From: Devosia pacifica
Lineage (GTDB): Bacteria; Pseudomonadota; Alphaproteobacteria; Rhizobiales; Devosiaceae
Length of the DNA: 64,000 nt
Direction of reading: 5' to 3'
NCBI RefSeq assembly: GCF_014652635.1
Contig: NZ_BMZE01000002.1
Span: forward strand, 103,391-167,390
Shown: piece by piece, positions 55,481 through 63,826 of the stretch
Layout of the letters: each line of letters opens with the position of its first letter
Numbering within the stretch: position 1 is the first letter of the stretch
Program-made: the position numbers and the translations under genes
Notes under the pieces: model-generated
What the model was told of the DNA's origin: nothing
The model's input: only the letters and a program-made list of their open reading frames with translations
Databases searched by the model: none

Positions 55481-55618
55481 ATGAAACCATTTCAAAAAGA
55501 CAGCTTCGCCGACCGGCGCAAGAACTCGGTCGACGCCAAGAAGCAGCTGCTCGACAAGCTGAAGGCGAAGTCGGACGCCGCCAAAGACGACTCCGACGGC
55601 TCCGACAAAAAGAGCTGA
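55481..55618 (+). CDS. 45-residue charged protein, resembling the N-terminus of DUF6481 proteins
   Basis: ATG 55481 opens 45 codons and a TGA. The product begins MKPFQKDSFADRRK and continues AKKQLLDKLKAKSDAAK with an acidic-basic tail. The pattern of Phe, Arg-Arg and Ala/Lys helices resembles the start of DUF6481-type proteins, which are longer. It lies 10 bases after the BrnA-like gene and may be co-transcribed. Codon choice fits the neighbours. Translation is not proven. Confidence 0.5.
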   Translation: MKPFQKDSFADRRKNSVDAKKQLLDKLKAKSDAAKDDSDGSDKKS

Positions 55619-55628
55619 TAGACACAAA

Positions 55629-55650
55629 GGGCCGGACACTCGCCCGGCCC
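55629..55650. terminator. Hairpin between convergent genes
   Basis: GGGCCGG (55629-55635) and CCGGCCC (55644-55650) pair around 8 bases. On the minus strand it is followed by CTTTG, so it may end the ThuA-like transcript. Weak. Confidence 0.4.
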
Positions 55651-55662
55651 GTCATTCGTGAT

Positions 55663-56304
55663 CTAGCGGGCGGCCCAGTTCATGCCGCGCTGCACGATGG
55701 TGCGCATCTGCGGCACCTCGAACTCGCTCGCGACATGCCCGAGCGCACTGTAAAACACCCGGCCCTCGCCATGCTTCCGCTTCCAGGCGACAGGCATCGT
55801 CACGCCATCCACCCAATAGGCATGCTCGCCGGTGAAGGTGGTGGTGGCGAGCACCTCGTTCGATGGGTCGACATGCATGTAGTACTGCTCGGAATGGAAC
55901 GGGAACCGTTCAATCCCCTCCATGATCGGATCATCAGGCTTGGTGATGTCCACATGATAGTCGATCACACCGCCGGGGTGGCTCACGAACTGGCCCCCAA
56001 CCATAAACTGATAGTCGACCGCTTCACGGAATGAATCCCCCATGCCGCCGTGGAAACCAGCAAGGCCAACGCCGTTGCGCACCGCCTCGCTGAGGTTGGA
56101 AAGCTCTTCTTTTTCGATCTTCGACATGGTGATGATCGGCACGACGAGGCTCAGGTCGCGCACTGACGGATCGGCGAACGCTTCGGTCGAGTTTTCGACA
56201 TAGACCTTGAAGCCGTCTTCCTCCAGCATCGAGCGCACGATATTGGCGCAAGGCTCGGGCTCATGGCCACTCCAGCCGCCCCAGACGATCAGTGCTTCGC
56301 GCAT
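55663..56304 (-). CDS. ThuA-like domain protein
   Basis: A 213-residue protein with the glutamine-amidotransferase-like ThuA fold: EALIVWGGWSGHEPEPCANI at the start, GVGLAGFHGGMGDSFREAVD in the middle and VFYSALGHVASEFEVPQ near the end. ThuA of Sinorhizobium belongs to trehalose/sucrose use; relatives are linked to 3-keto sugar metabolism. GGAGGAGG precedes the ATG. It lies 36 bases after the ROK gene on the same strand, suggesting a link to the sugar importer across from it. Confidence 0.85.
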   Translation of the reverse strand: MREALIVWGGWSGHEPEPCANIVRSMLEEDGFKVYVENSTEAFADPSVRDLSLVVPIITMSKIEKEELSNLSEAVRNGVGLAGFHGGMGDSFREAVDYQFMVGGQFVSHPGGVIDYHVDITKPDDPIMEGIERFPFHSEQYYMHVDPSNEVLATTTFTGEHAYWVDGVTMPVAWKRKHGEGRVFYSALGHVASEFEVPQMRTIVQRGMNWAAR

Positions 56305-56340
56305 GATAAATCCTCCTCCTGAAAATAATGCGGATTGAAA

Positions 56341-57606
56341 TCAGCGAACCTGGCGGTCCGCATTTGATGGACTGCGACCGTTCAGTGCGTGCCGAATGGT
56401 TTGCGCGCCGGCATAGGCGGGGCCGGTTGTTCCCCACGGGGCGCCGTACAGTTCGCTCAAGGCGACGGCGGCTGCGCCACGTGCCCAAAGCGCGTCACCA
56501 ACATCGTCGACCACAAGATTGAGCACTGATTCGAGCGCCGGCGGCAGAGACTGGCTCAATGCGGTCCGCAGTGGATCGAGCAAATGGTCCTCCAGCACCA
56601 ATCCGCCGCCGACCAGTATCACGCGCGGCGGTGCGAACAGGCAGACAAGATTGGCGATCGCGAGGCCAAGCGCCTTGCCCGCGCGCGAGGCCGCCGCTCG
56701 CAACTCTGTATCGCCCTCTTCGATCAGCCGACGCATCTGGCTCATGCCATGGCCGAGCCGGATGGCTTCACGAAGGCGCGGATCCGGGTGGTTGGCATCG
56801 AGAATTGAGCGTTCGCTGGCGATGTGCGACAGGCGCTCCGAGGTGCTTGGATCAGAACCCATCATCATGTTGCCGAGCGCGAGGCTGAGTTCGCGCGCCC
56901 CGCGAAACAGCTGGCCGGCATGCATCACGCCAAGTCCGAGATCCTCCTCGATCGAGACCAGCACGAAATCATCGCAATCGCGTGCCTGGCCGAACCAGTG
57001 CTGCGCGATGGTGATGGCGTTGGCATCGCTTTCAACGAGAGCATCGATGCCCAGCCGCGCCTCGATTGCGCTCTTGAGCGGCACGTCGGCATCGCGAAAC
57101 AACGGGCTCGAGCGCACCTTACCGGTCGCATGCTCGATGACGCCCGGCAAAGCCAGGGCGATGGTCTTGATCTCGGATAGCGTCAGACCGGCATTGAGCA
57201 CGCAGCGGCGCACGCCGTCCTCGACCAGATCAACAATCACATCGCTGGGCAGGCGATCCACCCGAACCGGCAATGTAAGCTCGGCAACCGGATCGCCTTG
57301 AAAGTTGGTGACTGCAAAAGACAGGCGGTTGGTCGCCAATTTGGCCCCGACGATACGTGCCGCGTCGGGATTGAGGCGCAGCATGACGCGCGGACGTCCC
57401 CGGCTATTATTGCGCAGGTCGCCCTCATGATGTGTCGAAATCAGCTCGTCATCGAGCAGTGACGCAGTGATCGCCGAGATTGTCGTCGTCGACAGTTCAG
57501 TGCGTTCGCCGATCTCGACACGGGAGATCAATCCCGATCGCCGGATGACGTCGAGAACGTGAAAGCGATTGATGGCGCGCATCAATTCGGGGTCGGCGGT
57601 CTTCAT
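56341..57606 (-). CDS. ROK-family transcriptional regulator without the zinc cysteines
   Basis: A 421-residue regulator. Residues 8-75 are a winged helix (FHVLDVIRRSGLISRVEIGE, STTTISAITASLLDDE); the rest is an ROK sugar-kinase-like fold with VSIEEDLGLGVMHAGQLFRG and VCLFAPPRVILVGGGLVLED. The usual Cys-x-Cys-Gly-x2-Gly-Cys zinc motif after the GH region is missing: LGNMMMGSDPSTSERLSHIA holds no Cys. GGAGGAGC precedes the ATG. It is divergent from a sugar ABC importer and probably controls it. Confidence 0.9.
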   Translation of the reverse strand: MKTADPELMRAINRFHVLDVIRRSGLISRVEIGERTELSTTTISAITASLLDDELISTHHEGDLRNNSRGRPRVMLRLNPDAARIVGAKLATNRLSFAVTNFQGDPVAELTLPVRVDRLPSDVIVDLVEDGVRRCVLNAGLTLSEIKTIALALPGVIEHATGKVRSSPLFRDADVPLKSAIEARLGIDALVESDANAITIAQHWFGQARDCDDFVLVSIEEDLGLGVMHAGQLFRGARELSLALGNMMMGSDPSTSERLSHIASERSILDANHPDPRLREAIRLGHGMSQMRRLIEEGDTELRAAASRAGKALGLAIANLVCLFAPPRVILVGGGLVLEDHLLDPLRTALSQSLPPALESVLNLVVDDVGDALWARGAAAVALSELYGAPWGTTGPAYAGAQTIRHALNGRSPSNADRQVR

Positions 57607-57638
57607 GCTCCTCCAGCTCGCGACAGCGCCTTCAAGGC

Positions 57639-57660
57639 TTTATTTTGTATCGCGAATAAA
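57639..57660. promoter_or_regulatory. Candidate ROK operator (NagC/Mlc-like)
   Basis: TTTATT (57639-57644) and AATAAA (57655-57660) form an inverted repeat with a 10-base centre, 33 bases before the ROK gene start. NagC/Mlc-type sites have A+T arms of this kind. Confidence 0.45.
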
Positions 57661-57771
57661 TGGCGATGCCTTCGTGCCACGAAGCTGTACTCGTTGACAA
57701 GCTTCTCGCAAGAAAACCCCGACGCAGCAGTCGTTATTGCCAGCGCTGTTCAGCCGTGGCCGAAGTGCCTC

Positions 57772-57802
57772 TTGACATGCGTACCTCATGGCGCACTATT
57801 TA
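57772..57802 (+). promoter_or_regulatory. Promoter of the sugar ABC operon
   Basis: TTGACA (57772-57777) is a consensus -35; TATTTA (57797-57802) or ACTATT (57795) is the likely -10 after 17-19 bases. Confidence 0.5.
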
Positions 57803-57813
57803 ATCCGCAATAT

Positions 57814-57827
57814 GGACAAATATGTCC
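57814..57827. promoter_or_regulatory. Inverted repeat at the sugar ABC transcription start
   Basis: GGACAAATATGTCC is a perfect inverted repeat with 5-base arms and a 4-base centre, between the -10 and the ribosome-binding site. It could be a repressor site. Confidence 0.4.
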
Positions 57828-57845
57828 TTGCGGGAGGAGAAATCG

Positions 57846-59144
57846 ATGATCCACAATTTTGGCCGCCTTGCGCGGCACAGGAATGCTATTGCCCTGAGCT
57901 TGGCGGCACTGCTCGCCGGCGCCTCCGCGAGCGCCGCTCAGACCACCATCAACTGGCTCCACCTCGAGGCCAACCCGGAACGTCTCGCCACCTGGGAAGA
58001 GATTGCTGCCGCCTACGAGGCGGAGAACCCGGACGTCAATATCGAGTTCCAGTTCCTTGAGAACGAGGCCTTCAAGGCCAAGCTGCCGACGCTGCTGCAG
58101 TCCAACGAAGCACCGGACATGTTCTACACCTGGGGCGGCGGCGTGCTTGAGGCACAATCGCAGACTGGCGCCATTCGCGACATCACCGCTGCAATGGACG
58201 AGAATGACGGCGAGTGGCGCAGCTCCATCAGCCCTGCCGCTGTCGACGGGCTCACCATTGACGGCAAGGTGTGGGCCGCACCGATCCAGTCGGGCGTGGT
58301 TTCGTTCTTTTACAACAAGGAACTGTTCGAAGAGGCCGGTGTCGATGGCGAAAGCATCGAGACCTGGGACGATTTCCTTGCGGCCGTGCAGGCGCTAAAG
58401 GATGCGGGCATCACCCCGATCGCGGGTGGCGGTGGCGAGAAATGGCCGATCCACTTCTACTGGTCTTATCTCGCCATGCGCGAACTCGGCCAGGAAGGCT
58501 TTAATACCGCCAAAAATGGCGAAGGCTTCATGGGCGAAGGCTTTGTTGCAGCCAGCGAAAATCTGATCGAACTGGGCGAACTCGATCCGTTCCAGGAAGG
58601 CTGGCTTGGGGCAACGTGGCCGGAAACACAGGCGGTTTTTGCTGATGGCCGCGCCGCCATTATCCTCAGCTTTGAGAACACCGCGACACCGCAGAACCAG
58701 GCAAATGCCGCCACCGACGGCGAAGGCTTGGCGCAAGACAATATCGGTCGTTTCCCGTTCCCCGTCGTTGAAGGCGGCGAGGGCCAGATCACCGATGATT
58801 TCGGCGGACTGAATGGCTGGGTGGTGACGACCAACGCACCGCCCGAGACGGAAGACTTCCTCAAATACTTCACCAATGTGGAAAACACCCGGCTGCTGGC
58901 TGAGCGCAACAACGTGCTTCCCACCACCATCGGTGCGCAGGAAGGCGTAGCGGATCCGACAATGGCCATGGCTGCCGAACAGATGTCGAAGGCCACCTGG
59001 CACCAGAACTATCTCGACCAGGATCTCGGGCCCAATGTCGGTCGCGTGGTCAACGACATGTCGGTCGAGCTGGTGGACGGTCAGATGACGCCGCAGGAAG
59101 CCCTGCAGCAGATTCAGGACGCCTTCTCGATGGAAATGATGTGA
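57846..59144 (+). CDS. Sugar ABC transporter substrate-binding protein (family 1)
   Basis: A 432-residue binding protein from ATG 57846 (GGGAGGAG upstream) with a signal peptide (RNAIALSLAALLAGASASAA). Family-1 marks are INWLHLEANPERLATWEEIA, LPTLLQSNEAPDMFYTWGGG and VSFFYNKELFEEAGVD. It likely binds a mono- or oligosaccharide in the periplasm. The ligand is not known; nearby ThuA-like and ROK genes suggest a disaccharide or derivative. Confidence 0.92.
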   Translation: MIHNFGRLARHRNAIALSLAALLAGASASAAQTTINWLHLEANPERLATWEEIAAAYEAENPDVNIEFQFLENEAFKAKLPTLLQSNEAPDMFYTWGGGVLEAQSQTGAIRDITAAMDENDGEWRSSISPAAVDGLTIDGKVWAAPIQSGVVSFFYNKELFEEAGVDGESIETWDDFLAAVQALKDAGITPIAGGGGEKWPIHFYWSYLAMRELGQEGFNTAKNGEGFMGEGFVAASENLIELGELDPFQEGWLGATWPETQAVFADGRAAIILSFENTATPQNQANAATDGEGLAQDNIGRFPFPVVEGGEGQITDDFGGLNGWVVTTNAPPETEDFLKYFTNVENTRLLAERNNVLPTTIGAQEGVADPTMAMAAEQMSKATWHQNYLDQDLGPNVGRVVNDMSVELVDGQMTPQEALQQIQDAFSMEMM

Positions 59145-59152
59145 TGTCACTT

Positions 59153-59177
59153 GGCCGCCGCTCAACGAGCGGCGGCC
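59153..59177 (+). repeat. Intercistronic stem-loop after the binding-protein gene
   Basis: GGCCGCCGCTC (59153-59163) and GAGCGGCGGCC (59167-59177) form a perfect 11-bp stem with an AAC loop. It probably raises binding-protein expression over that of the permeases. Confidence 0.8.
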
Positions 59178-59213
59178 GCACCGACTGGTCCCGAAAGCGG
59201 GAGTTTTCTTTAG

Positions 59214-60158
59214 ATGAGTCAATCCAGCTCTATTTCGGGAAGCACACCGGCCGCTCTCGGCCGTGCATCGCGTACTGGCAGCCGGCGGCGCAGCGAACTG
59301 CGGGACAAATTGCCGGTCCTGGTGCTGTTCCTGCCTCCGGCTCTCCTGGTGTTCACCGTCTTCGTCATTCTGCCGATGGGCGAGGCCGCGTGGTACTCGT
59401 TCTTTAACTGGAATGGGTACGGTCTGCCGACGCAATGGGTCGGCTGGCGCAATTACGAGCTGATTTTCAACAACAGCGCGTTCCGCCAGGCACTGACCAA
59501 TAACGGTCTCATCATCCTGGTTTCGATCGTTGTTCAGATCCCGCTGGCGCTGTGGCTGGCGACGATGGTGTCGAACCGCATCAAGGGCGCCGTCACCTTT
59601 CGGTTGCTGTTCTTCTTACCCTATGTTCTTGCCGACGTTGCCGCCGGCCTGATCTGGCGCTTCGTCTATGACGGCCAGTTCGGCCTCGTTGCCGGCATCT
59701 ATGAGGCCTTCGGGGCCGAGGCGCCGTTCTGGCTGGCGGATCGCGATGTTGCATTTTATGCCGTGCTCGCGGTGATCGTGTGGAAGTATTTCGGCTTTCA
59801 CATGATGCTGTTCGTTGCGGGTCTGCAGGCGATCGACCGCAATGTGCTTGAGGCGGCAGATATGGACGGTGCAACGCGCTGGCAGCGCTTCTATCTGGTC
59901 ACCCTGCCGCTGCTGGGCTCGACAGTGCGGCTGTCCATATTCTTTGCGGTCATAGGATCGCTGCAGCTGTTCGACATGATCATGCCGCTGACCGGTGGCG
60001 GACCGTCGAACTCCACCCAAACTCTGGTGACGTTCCTGTACTCGTTCGGCGTCATGCGCATGCAGGTCGGCTTCGGCTCTGCCGTCGGCGTCGTGCTCTT
60101 CGTCATCTGCGTCACCCTGGCCTTCGGCTACAAGCGGATCTTCATGAAAAATGACTGA
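59214..60158 (+). CDS. Sugar ABC transporter permease (MalF-like)
   Basis: A 314-residue membrane protein with six segments, starting FLPPALLVFTVFVILPMGEA. The coupling loop is EAADMDGATRWQRFYLVTLP. The basic N-terminal 45 residues are cytoplasmic. It pairs with the next gene product, overlapping by 8 bases. CGGGAG precedes the ATG. Confidence 0.93.
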   Translation: MSQSSSISGSTPAALGRASRTGSRRRSELRDKLPVLVLFLPPALLVFTVFVILPMGEAAWYSFFNWNGYGLPTQWVGWRNYELIFNNSAFRQALTNNGLIILVSIVVQIPLALWLATMVSNRIKGAVTFRLLFFLPYVLADVAAGLIWRFVYDGQFGLVAGIYEAFGAEAPFWLADRDVAFYAVLAVIVWKYFGFHMMLFVAGLQAIDRNVLEAADMDGATRWQRFYLVTLPLLGSTVRLSIFFAVIGSLQLFDMIMPLTGGGPSNSTQTLVTFLYSFGVMRMQVGFGSAVGVVLFVICVTLAFGYKRIFMKND

Positions 60159-61026
60159 TGCAACAGCTTCGACGCGGCCGCCGATCGGGGCGGAAACCGG
60201 CAGAACGGTCTCCTTCGAGGCCAAGCTTTATCTTTATACGAGCCTGTTCGTTGTTGCCGCGATCATCATCATTCCGCTGTTGATGACAGCGCTCGGAGGC
60301 TTCAAGACCCTGGGGGAGCTGCGCAGCAACCCCTTCGGTCTGCCCTCCGAGTGGCAGTGGTCAAACTATGCGGACATCCTGTTCAGCCAGCGCTACTGGC
60401 TGCAGATGGGCAATTCACTGCTGATCGCCGCATTCACGGTGTTTCTGACCCTGATGTTCGCCTCAATGGCGGCGTTCACCTTCGCCCATGTGAAGTTCTT
60501 CGGCTCAGGCTATCTGCTGAACTATTTCCTTATCGGCCTGATGTTCCCGGCTGCGACCGGCATCCTGCCGCTGTTCATCCGTATCCGGGATCTTGGGCTC
60601 CTTGACACCTATTGGGGCGTGATCCTGCCGCAGGTGGCGTTCGGGCTGGGGATGAGCATCCTGCTGTTCCGCAACTATTTCCGGAACCTGCCGGGAGAAC
60701 TGTTCGATGCCGCCTTCGTTGATGGTGCCGGGTATCTTCGGTTCTTCTGGCTGATCACGCTGCCGCTCAGCCGGCCGATTATCGCCACTGTGGGCATCAT
60801 CGCGTTCGTTCAGAGCTGGAACAGCTATATCCTGCCGCTGATCATGCTGAATTCCGAGGACAAGTATCCCTGGCCACTCGGCATCATGGTCTATCGCGGA
60901 GAGTTCAGCACCGACTGGCAGCTGATCCTGGCGTTCATCACATTGACCATTCTGCCAACGGTCATCGTGTTCTTCGCCGCACAAAAGCACATCATCGCCG
61001 GCCTGACGGCAGGCGCGGTGAAATAG
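60151..61026 (+). CDS. Sugar ABC transporter permease (MalG-like)
   Basis: A 291-residue membrane protein; the coupling loop is DAAFVDGAGYLRFFWLITLP and the end is FFAAQKHIIAGLTAGAVK, typical of MalG relatives. No ATP-binding gene follows, so a shared ATPase (MsmK/UgpC-like) encoded elsewhere is needed. A strong hairpin closes the operon. Confidence 0.93.
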   Translation: MTDATASTRPPIGAETGRTVSFEAKLYLYTSLFVVAAIIIIPLLMTALGGFKTLGELRSNPFGLPSEWQWSNYADILFSQRYWLQMGNSLLIAAFTVFLTLMFASMAAFTFAHVKFFGSGYLLNYFLIGLMFPAATGILPLFIRIRDLGLLDTYWGVILPQVAFGLGMSILLFRNYFRNLPGELFDAAFVDGAGYLRFFWLITLPLSRPIIATVGIIAFVQSWNSYILPLIMLNSEDKYPWPLGIMVYRGEFSTDWQLILAFITLTILPTVIVFFAAQKHIIAGLTAGAVK

Positions 61027-61030
61027 CCAA

Positions 61031-61062
61031 GAGCCGCCCTCGTGCACAGGCGAGGGCGGCTC
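61031..61062. terminator. Strong hairpin between convergent genes
   Basis: GAGCCGCCCTCG (61031-61042) and CGAGGGCGGCTC (61051-61062) form a perfect 12-bp stem with an 8-base loop, directly after the permease stop and before the end of the convergent hypothetical gene. There is no T run on the plus strand. Confidence 0.7.
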
Positions 61063-61063
61063 T

Positions 61064-61366
61064 CTAGCAAACAAACTCATGCGTGAGATCGCGCGAGCGC
61101 AGGCTTCCCCATTTCTGGCACCAGGCGGAGCAATCGCCCGAAATGGTCAGGCGCCTGTTGGAGCGGATGGCGATGAACAAGCCGACCGACAGCACCGACT
61201 CAATTGCCGCATGCTGGTCAAGCTTGGGATACTCGGCCTGACGTAGTGCAGGCTCGAGCTTGCTCGGGATGGCAAGGCTCGCAACCCGCTCGCCCTCGTG
61301 CCATGCAAGCTGCACCACGATATCTCCGGCGCTGGGGCTGGTGTCGTATGCGAATGAGCCGATCAT
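61064..61366 (-). CDS. Hypothetical protein, 100 residues
   Basis: From ATG 61366. The visible parts are an N-terminal beta-rich piece (IVVQLAWHEGERVASLAIP) and a C-terminal SGDCSAWCQKWGSLRSRD with two Cys 4 apart. No signal peptide or family is recognised. A longer in-frame reading back to 61582 would run into the EAL gene. Coding status is moderate. Confidence 0.5.
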   Translation of the reverse strand: MIGSFAYDTSPSAGDIVVQLAWHEGERVASLAIPSKLEPALRQAEYPKLDQHAAIESVLSVGLFIAIRSNRRLTISGDCSAWCQKWGSLRSRDLTHEFVC

Positions 61367-61478
61367 ACAAAGTCCTGGAAGGTCTGAAGCGTCTGGTTCC
61401 AAGTCTTCAACGAATGAAAACACTTTTTGTAACAGCTGACCAGCGCATTCGTTCGGTTCGAAAACAGACAAGACCCTT

Positions 61479-63794
61479 TCAACCCGCAAGACGAGGGGTC
61501 TTGAAGGTGACGGAGAGGTCTTCGATGAGGGCCGGTTTGCCGAACCAGTAGCCTTGCGCGTAGTGACACCCAAGCGCGCCAATGAGCTGCGCCTCTTCTG
61601 CAGTTTCCATGCCTTCGGCGACGAGTTTCTTGTCGAGTGCGAGTGCCAGTTCGACGATGCTCTTGACGATCTTATAGTTGGGCGAGCCCTCTTTCAGGTC
61701 CCGCACGAAGCTTCGATCGATCTTCAACGTATCGAACGGCAAGGTCGCGAGGTAGCTGAGAGACGAGAATCCCGTGCCGAAATCGTCAAGAGCGATGCCG
61801 ATACCGCATTCGCGCAGCGTGTCGAGCGTGAAGAGGACATCCGGGCTGTTGCTGAGGACGCTTTCCGTCAGTTCCACTTCAAGCCGTGTCGGATCGAGGC
61901 CGCTCGCCGCAACGATCGTTGCCACGTCCTGCGCAAAGCCAGCGCGTCCCAGTTGCCGGCCCGAGATGTTGACGCTGATACGCCCGAGCCAGGCGTTGCT
62001 GGCCGCTGTCTCGCACGCCTGCTGCAGCACCCACGCACCCAGTTCGACGATAAAGCCGGTTTCCTCCGCGAGTGGGATGAACTCAGCCGGCGAAATTGCG
62101 CCGAGTCGCGGATGCGTCCAGCGCAGCAGTGCCTCGACGCCGTGCAAGGTGCCGTTCGCAAGGCATATCTGCGGCTGATAAGCGAGATGCAGCTGGCCGG
62201 TGCCTATTGCTCTACGCAGTTCCCCGTCCAGAAGCCTCCGGCGCTCAACGCCCTCGCGCAAGGCGGGTGAATAGTGCGATATGGCATCCGAAGCACCGGG
62301 GGTCAGAAGTGCCATCTCGGCGGCCCAAAGCAGCTGTTCGGCTGACCAATCCGCCTCAGCGTGCGCATGGGCGATGCTGACGCCGATATGGGCGGCATGC
62401 TGTCCCGACACGAACTGGTCGGCAAAGACGCCGCGTATGGCTTCTGCGCCTGTTGAAGCTTCGCAACAGCCAGCTGGCGCCGTGACGGCAAAGGTCTCGT
62501 CGCCGACCCGCGCCACGCTGTTGAATTCGAGCGTTGCGAGACGCGAGGCGATCTCTGCCAGCATTTCATCGCGCACCGTCTGACCAAACGCAGCGCCAAT
62601 GGTATCGGCCCCCTGAAGCCGCATGAGCCATATTTGGCTCTCCGGTGCCGCCGGGCGCAAATTGAGCTCGGAAAGCAGTCCGAACCGATTCAAGGCTCCT
62701 GTCACCACATCACGGTGAGCAATAAATTCCAGTCGCGCCTGAAATTCGGTTCGCCGGCGATATTCGTGCTTCAGCCGCTCTATAAGGCCCACCACCATCA
62801 CCGCGAGGAGCGCCAGATGAAGCGCGGCAGTGCTAATAAGAAGCCCGAAAGCTTCAAGCAGGGCGAGGGCGGCAATTTCGGAGGCCAAAGCCACGGCCAG
62901 ACATATGCCGATCAGTGGTGCCAGCTTTGGCTTTCGACGTAGGCCAGAAAGCCCGACGACCAGCACCGCCGCCGCCAGCGCAAGCCAGGGACCAGTGCGG
63001 ATGATCGATCGGTTCTGCAACATTGTCTCAGTCGCGGCGACCTGGATGAGAGGGCCGGCTATGGTGCCGAAGCGCGGCGCAGTAAAGAAATCGCGCAATT
63101 CCACGGCAGTCGCGCCGATGATGACCGTCTTGCCCGCGACCCGCTCGCGATCGAACGTCCCGGACAGCACTTGCGCGGCCGTCAATCTGTCGATCTTCGT
63201 GACGTCGATCCCGAAGTCGATCTCCTGCACGCCCTCCAGCCGGACCTGCCCGCCCGCAAGCACCGACGGCATCGAGGCGATCGCCCCCTCGCTTGTTGCA
63301 ATGGCCTCGGTCACGGCCGTAACAAGCGTACCCTGTCGCTGAACATTGACCAGAACCGGCTGCGCATGCGCTGCGAAGGCGGCTATCGGCAGGGACAGGC
63401 TCGTTTGCTGTGTTGCCGGCGAATACTGCCGGAATGCGGCGAGATAGGCTTTGCCTTCGGCGCGCGCCAGCGACGCCGCGAAAGCGGCATCGTCCTCGGG
63501 GTTTGAGCTGGCGCTGAAATCGATGTCGAAGGCCACCCGGGACGCGCCGCTGTCCACCAAAGTGTCCAGAAGCAGGGCATGCAGGAAACGTGGCCACGGC
63601 CATATACCGACTTCGCCGAGGCTCGTGGCGTCAATCTCCACGAGCACGACGTCACCAGACGGCGCTCGCGAGGTCGCCTCAAACCGTGCGTCTTCGATCG
63701 CCTGGTGCAACGAGGCAAAGACGCCGGCAAAGTCGAGAAGAAAACAACCAACCACCACGGCCAGAAGCACGCCGGTACGCGTCAGGCCGGACAT
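61479..63794 (-). CDS. CHASE2 - degenerate GGDEF - EAL membrane protein (c-di-GMP phosphodiesterase)
   Basis: A 771-residue protein from ATG 63794 (GGAGGG 7 bases upstream). An N-terminal membrane segment, then a CHASE2 sensor to about residue 260 (LVEIDATSLGEVGIWPWPR, ELRDFFTAPRFGTIAGPLIQ), three transmembrane segments (about 275-345), a GGDEF-like domain in which the motif reads RVGDETF, and an EAL domain. The EAL part keeps its catalytic marks: HGVEALLRW, NISGRQL, LEVELTESVL, ALDDFGTGFSSLSYL, LKIDRSFV and VAEGMETAEE. So it probably hydrolyses c-di-GMP and has lost synthase activity. Confidence 0.9.
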   Translation of the reverse strand: MSGLTRTGVLLAVVVGCFLLDFAGVFASLHQAIEDARFEATSRAPSGDVVLVEIDATSLGEVGIWPWPRFLHALLLDTLVDSGASRVAFDIDFSASSNPEDDAAFAASLARAEGKAYLAAFRQYSPATQQTSLSLPIAAFAAHAQPVLVNVQRQGTLVTAVTEAIATSEGAIASMPSVLAGGQVRLEGVQEIDFGIDVTKIDRLTAAQVLSGTFDRERVAGKTVIIGATAVELRDFFTAPRFGTIAGPLIQVAATETMLQNRSIIRTGPWLALAAAVLVVGLSGLRRKPKLAPLIGICLAVALASEIAALALLEAFGLLISTAALHLALLAVMVVGLIERLKHEYRRRTEFQARLEFIAHRDVVTGALNRFGLLSELNLRPAAPESQIWLMRLQGADTIGAAFGQTVRDEMLAEIASRLATLEFNSVARVGDETFAVTAPAGCCEASTGAEAIRGVFADQFVSGQHAAHIGVSIAHAHAEADWSAEQLLWAAEMALLTPGASDAISHYSPALREGVERRRLLDGELRRAIGTGQLHLAYQPQICLANGTLHGVEALLRWTHPRLGAISPAEFIPLAEETGFIVELGAWVLQQACETAASNAWLGRISVNISGRQLGRAGFAQDVATIVAASGLDPTRLEVELTESVLSNSPDVLFTLDTLRECGIGIALDDFGTGFSSLSYLATLPFDTLKIDRSFVRDLKEGSPNYKIVKSIVELALALDKKLVAEGMETAEEAQLIGALGCHYAQGYWFGKPALIEDLSVTFKTPRLAG

Positions 63795-63826
63795 AGGCGG
63801 ACCCTCCAAATGAGCGGGTAAGCGGG

